This document shows positions 63,309-64,000 of a DNA stretch of 64,000 nt, piece by piece (positions within the stretch are counted from its first letter, which is position 1; every line of letters begins with the position of its first letter). A model generated the notes under the pieces. It had not been told where the DNA came from. It searched no databases and saw only the letters and a list, made by a program, of their open reading frames with translations. The position numbers and the translations under genes were made by a program. The stretch is from the NCBI RefSeq assembly GCF_018131005.1, contig NZ_JAFCJK010000002.1, positions 682,001 to 746,000 of the forward strand, written 5' to 3'. The DNA is from Bradyrhizobium lablabi. GTDB taxonomy: Bacteria; Pseudomonadota; Alphaproteobacteria; Rhizobiales; Xanthobacteraceae.

Positions 63309-63502
63309 CGGTCTCACGCCCGCAGCGGCACCAGATTGCCCCTCGCCGCCGCCGGCGGGCTGGCCCAGTAGGCCGCACAGTCGGCCATCAGCTGCGGGCG
63401 AGCGCTTTTTCCACACCCACGACGCGCAGTAGCTCCCCGCCGCTCCGAGCCCCGAGGGATTGATAATTTGCAGCCGCGTGCGCGCGGCGCTGTGATGGCG
63501 CC

Positions 63503-63793
63503 ATGCGCGCGCGTCGTCGATACACGAAATGGTCAGGCCGCTACTTCCCGCCCGGCAGCCCAGCAGACTGGATTGCCGGCGGTCACGTTACTTGCAACAT
63601 CCAGTGCAATGGCGGCTGTGATCGCAGGGTCGATTTCCGCCTAGACGCCTTGCCCCAAGACCGGCCCTGGTCGCGTGTTGGCTGGTGTCTCGTCTGCACA
63701 GTTTGCGGGACGGCAGGCGCTGTGAACATCGTGCCGAATTGGCATGACCGGATCGGCCACGCTGTGCCATTCAGCAGAGACTGGAAATCGTGA
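63503..63793 (+). CDS. Hypothetical protein with possible zinc ribbon
   Basis: A 96-residue protein with a basic N-terminus (MRARRRYTKWSGRYFPPG) and two cysteine groups: HVTCNIQCNGGCDRR and WCLVCTVCGTAG. The spacing suggests one zinc ribbon or treble-clef site. Such small Cys-rich proteins are common in phage- and island-derived regions. The Shine-Dalgarno is poor. The following gene starts 9 bases downstream. Confidence 0.55.
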   Translation: MRARRRYTKWSGRYFPPGSPADWIAGGHVTCNIQCNGGCDRRVDFRLDALPQDRPWSRVGWCLVCTVCGTAGAVNIVPNWHDRIGHAVPFSRDWKS

Positions 63794-63802
63794 TTCTTAT
63801 TG

Positions 63803-64000
63803 ATGAAGTACGCCGAAACCCGCCCCTACGCCGACCCGGAAAAAGCCGCCCGCAGACTGATGGAGCACGCTAACGCGTTTGTGGCGGTCCAGGACGGCCG
63901 GATCTACATTGAGAAAATCAATGAGCCGTTCCTGTTCGGGGACAGGGGCAGCCCGGCCGAATACGGCGCGGGGTTGAACCTTGCGATCGAGCGCGGCTGG
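63803..64000 (+). CDS. Hypothetical protein, truncated by the window end
   Basis: The first 66 codons of an open frame reaching the window edge. The sequence (YAETRPYADPEKAARRLMEH, ANAFVAVQDGRIYIEKINEP, then FLFGDRGSPAEYGAGLNLAI) reads as a soluble alpha/beta protein. It is 9 bases after the possible zinc-ribbon gene. I do not recognise a family. Confidence 0.6.
   Translation, partial: MKYAETRPYADPEKAARRLMEHANAFVAVQDGRIYIEKINEPFLFGDRGSPAEYGAGLNLAIERGW

Noticed and set aside
63309..63502. Possible minus-strand gene end after DUF3037
   Set aside because: Short protein-like pieces occur in more than one frame with no start and no continuous frame; left as intergenic.

Overview
The window is a 64 kb stretch of GC-rich alphaproteobacterial chromosome, most likely Bradyrhizobium or a close relative (Nitrobacteraceae). 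The clues are an Oligotropha-type cox cluster, FixK/FNR-type boxes, a dacC-tmk-holB-metG-tatD core block, many ABC/TRAP uptake systems with Tat-type binding proteins, and codon usage. No rRNA, intact tRNA, CRISPR array, integrase or transposase was seen.

Layout. 0-4 kb: end of a LacI-type regulator and a sugar-type ABC ATPase, an FkbM methyltransferase, a PRC-barrel protein and small ORFs. 4-12.6 kb: an aerobic carbon monoxide dehydrogenase cluster in the order coxC-M-S-L-D-E-F-G. CoxL carries the form I active-site motif AYRCSFR, so this looks like a true CO dehydrogenase. The cluster is flanked on the left by a decayed ABC permease fragment and on the right (beyond a panE-like gene) by a decayed ABC ATPase fragment, as if it sits inside a broken sugar-uptake operon. 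12.8-20.1 kb: a panE-like reductase, a divergent SsuABC/TauABC-type transporter, an enolase-superfamily enzyme, a GMC oxidoreductase and a GntR regulator, which read as a catabolic unit. 20.1-28.8 kb: a CLC channel/transporter, an arylsulfatase, a GntR regulator and a complete sugar-type ABC importer. 29-30 kb: an L,D-transpeptidase.

30.5-39.1 kb: a compact operon that I do not recognise as a described pathway. It encodes crotonyl-CoA carboxylase/reductase, a free ACP, a one-module type I PKS (KS-AT-ACP-TE), a MaoC hydratase, an acyl-CoA dehydrogenase and a KAS III. The PKS acyltransferase has TPGH where malonyl- or methylmalonyl-specific enzymes have HAFH or YASH, which fits an alkylmalonyl extender made by the CCR. 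39.1-43.6 kb: a SHOCT membrane protein and a P-type ATPase diverge from a region with two consensus FixK/FNR boxes; a PPK2 kinase follows, suggesting a low-oxygen module. 44.3-49 kb: a TRAP transporter with an acyl-CoA ligase.

49-57.6 kb: core genes (MBL hydrolase, tatD, metG, holB, tmk, dacC, rlpA) with an epoxide-hydrolase-like gene inserted. MetG has a lysine-rich N-terminal extension of about 130 residues. From about 58.7 kb to the end is an accessory island. Its left edge is a tRNA-Ser gene cut exactly after the anticodon loop. It holds small secreted or membrane proteins, a ribbon-helix-helix protein, a lipoprotein and a HipA-like kinase overlapping a DUF3037 gene, a poorly understood two-gene unit.
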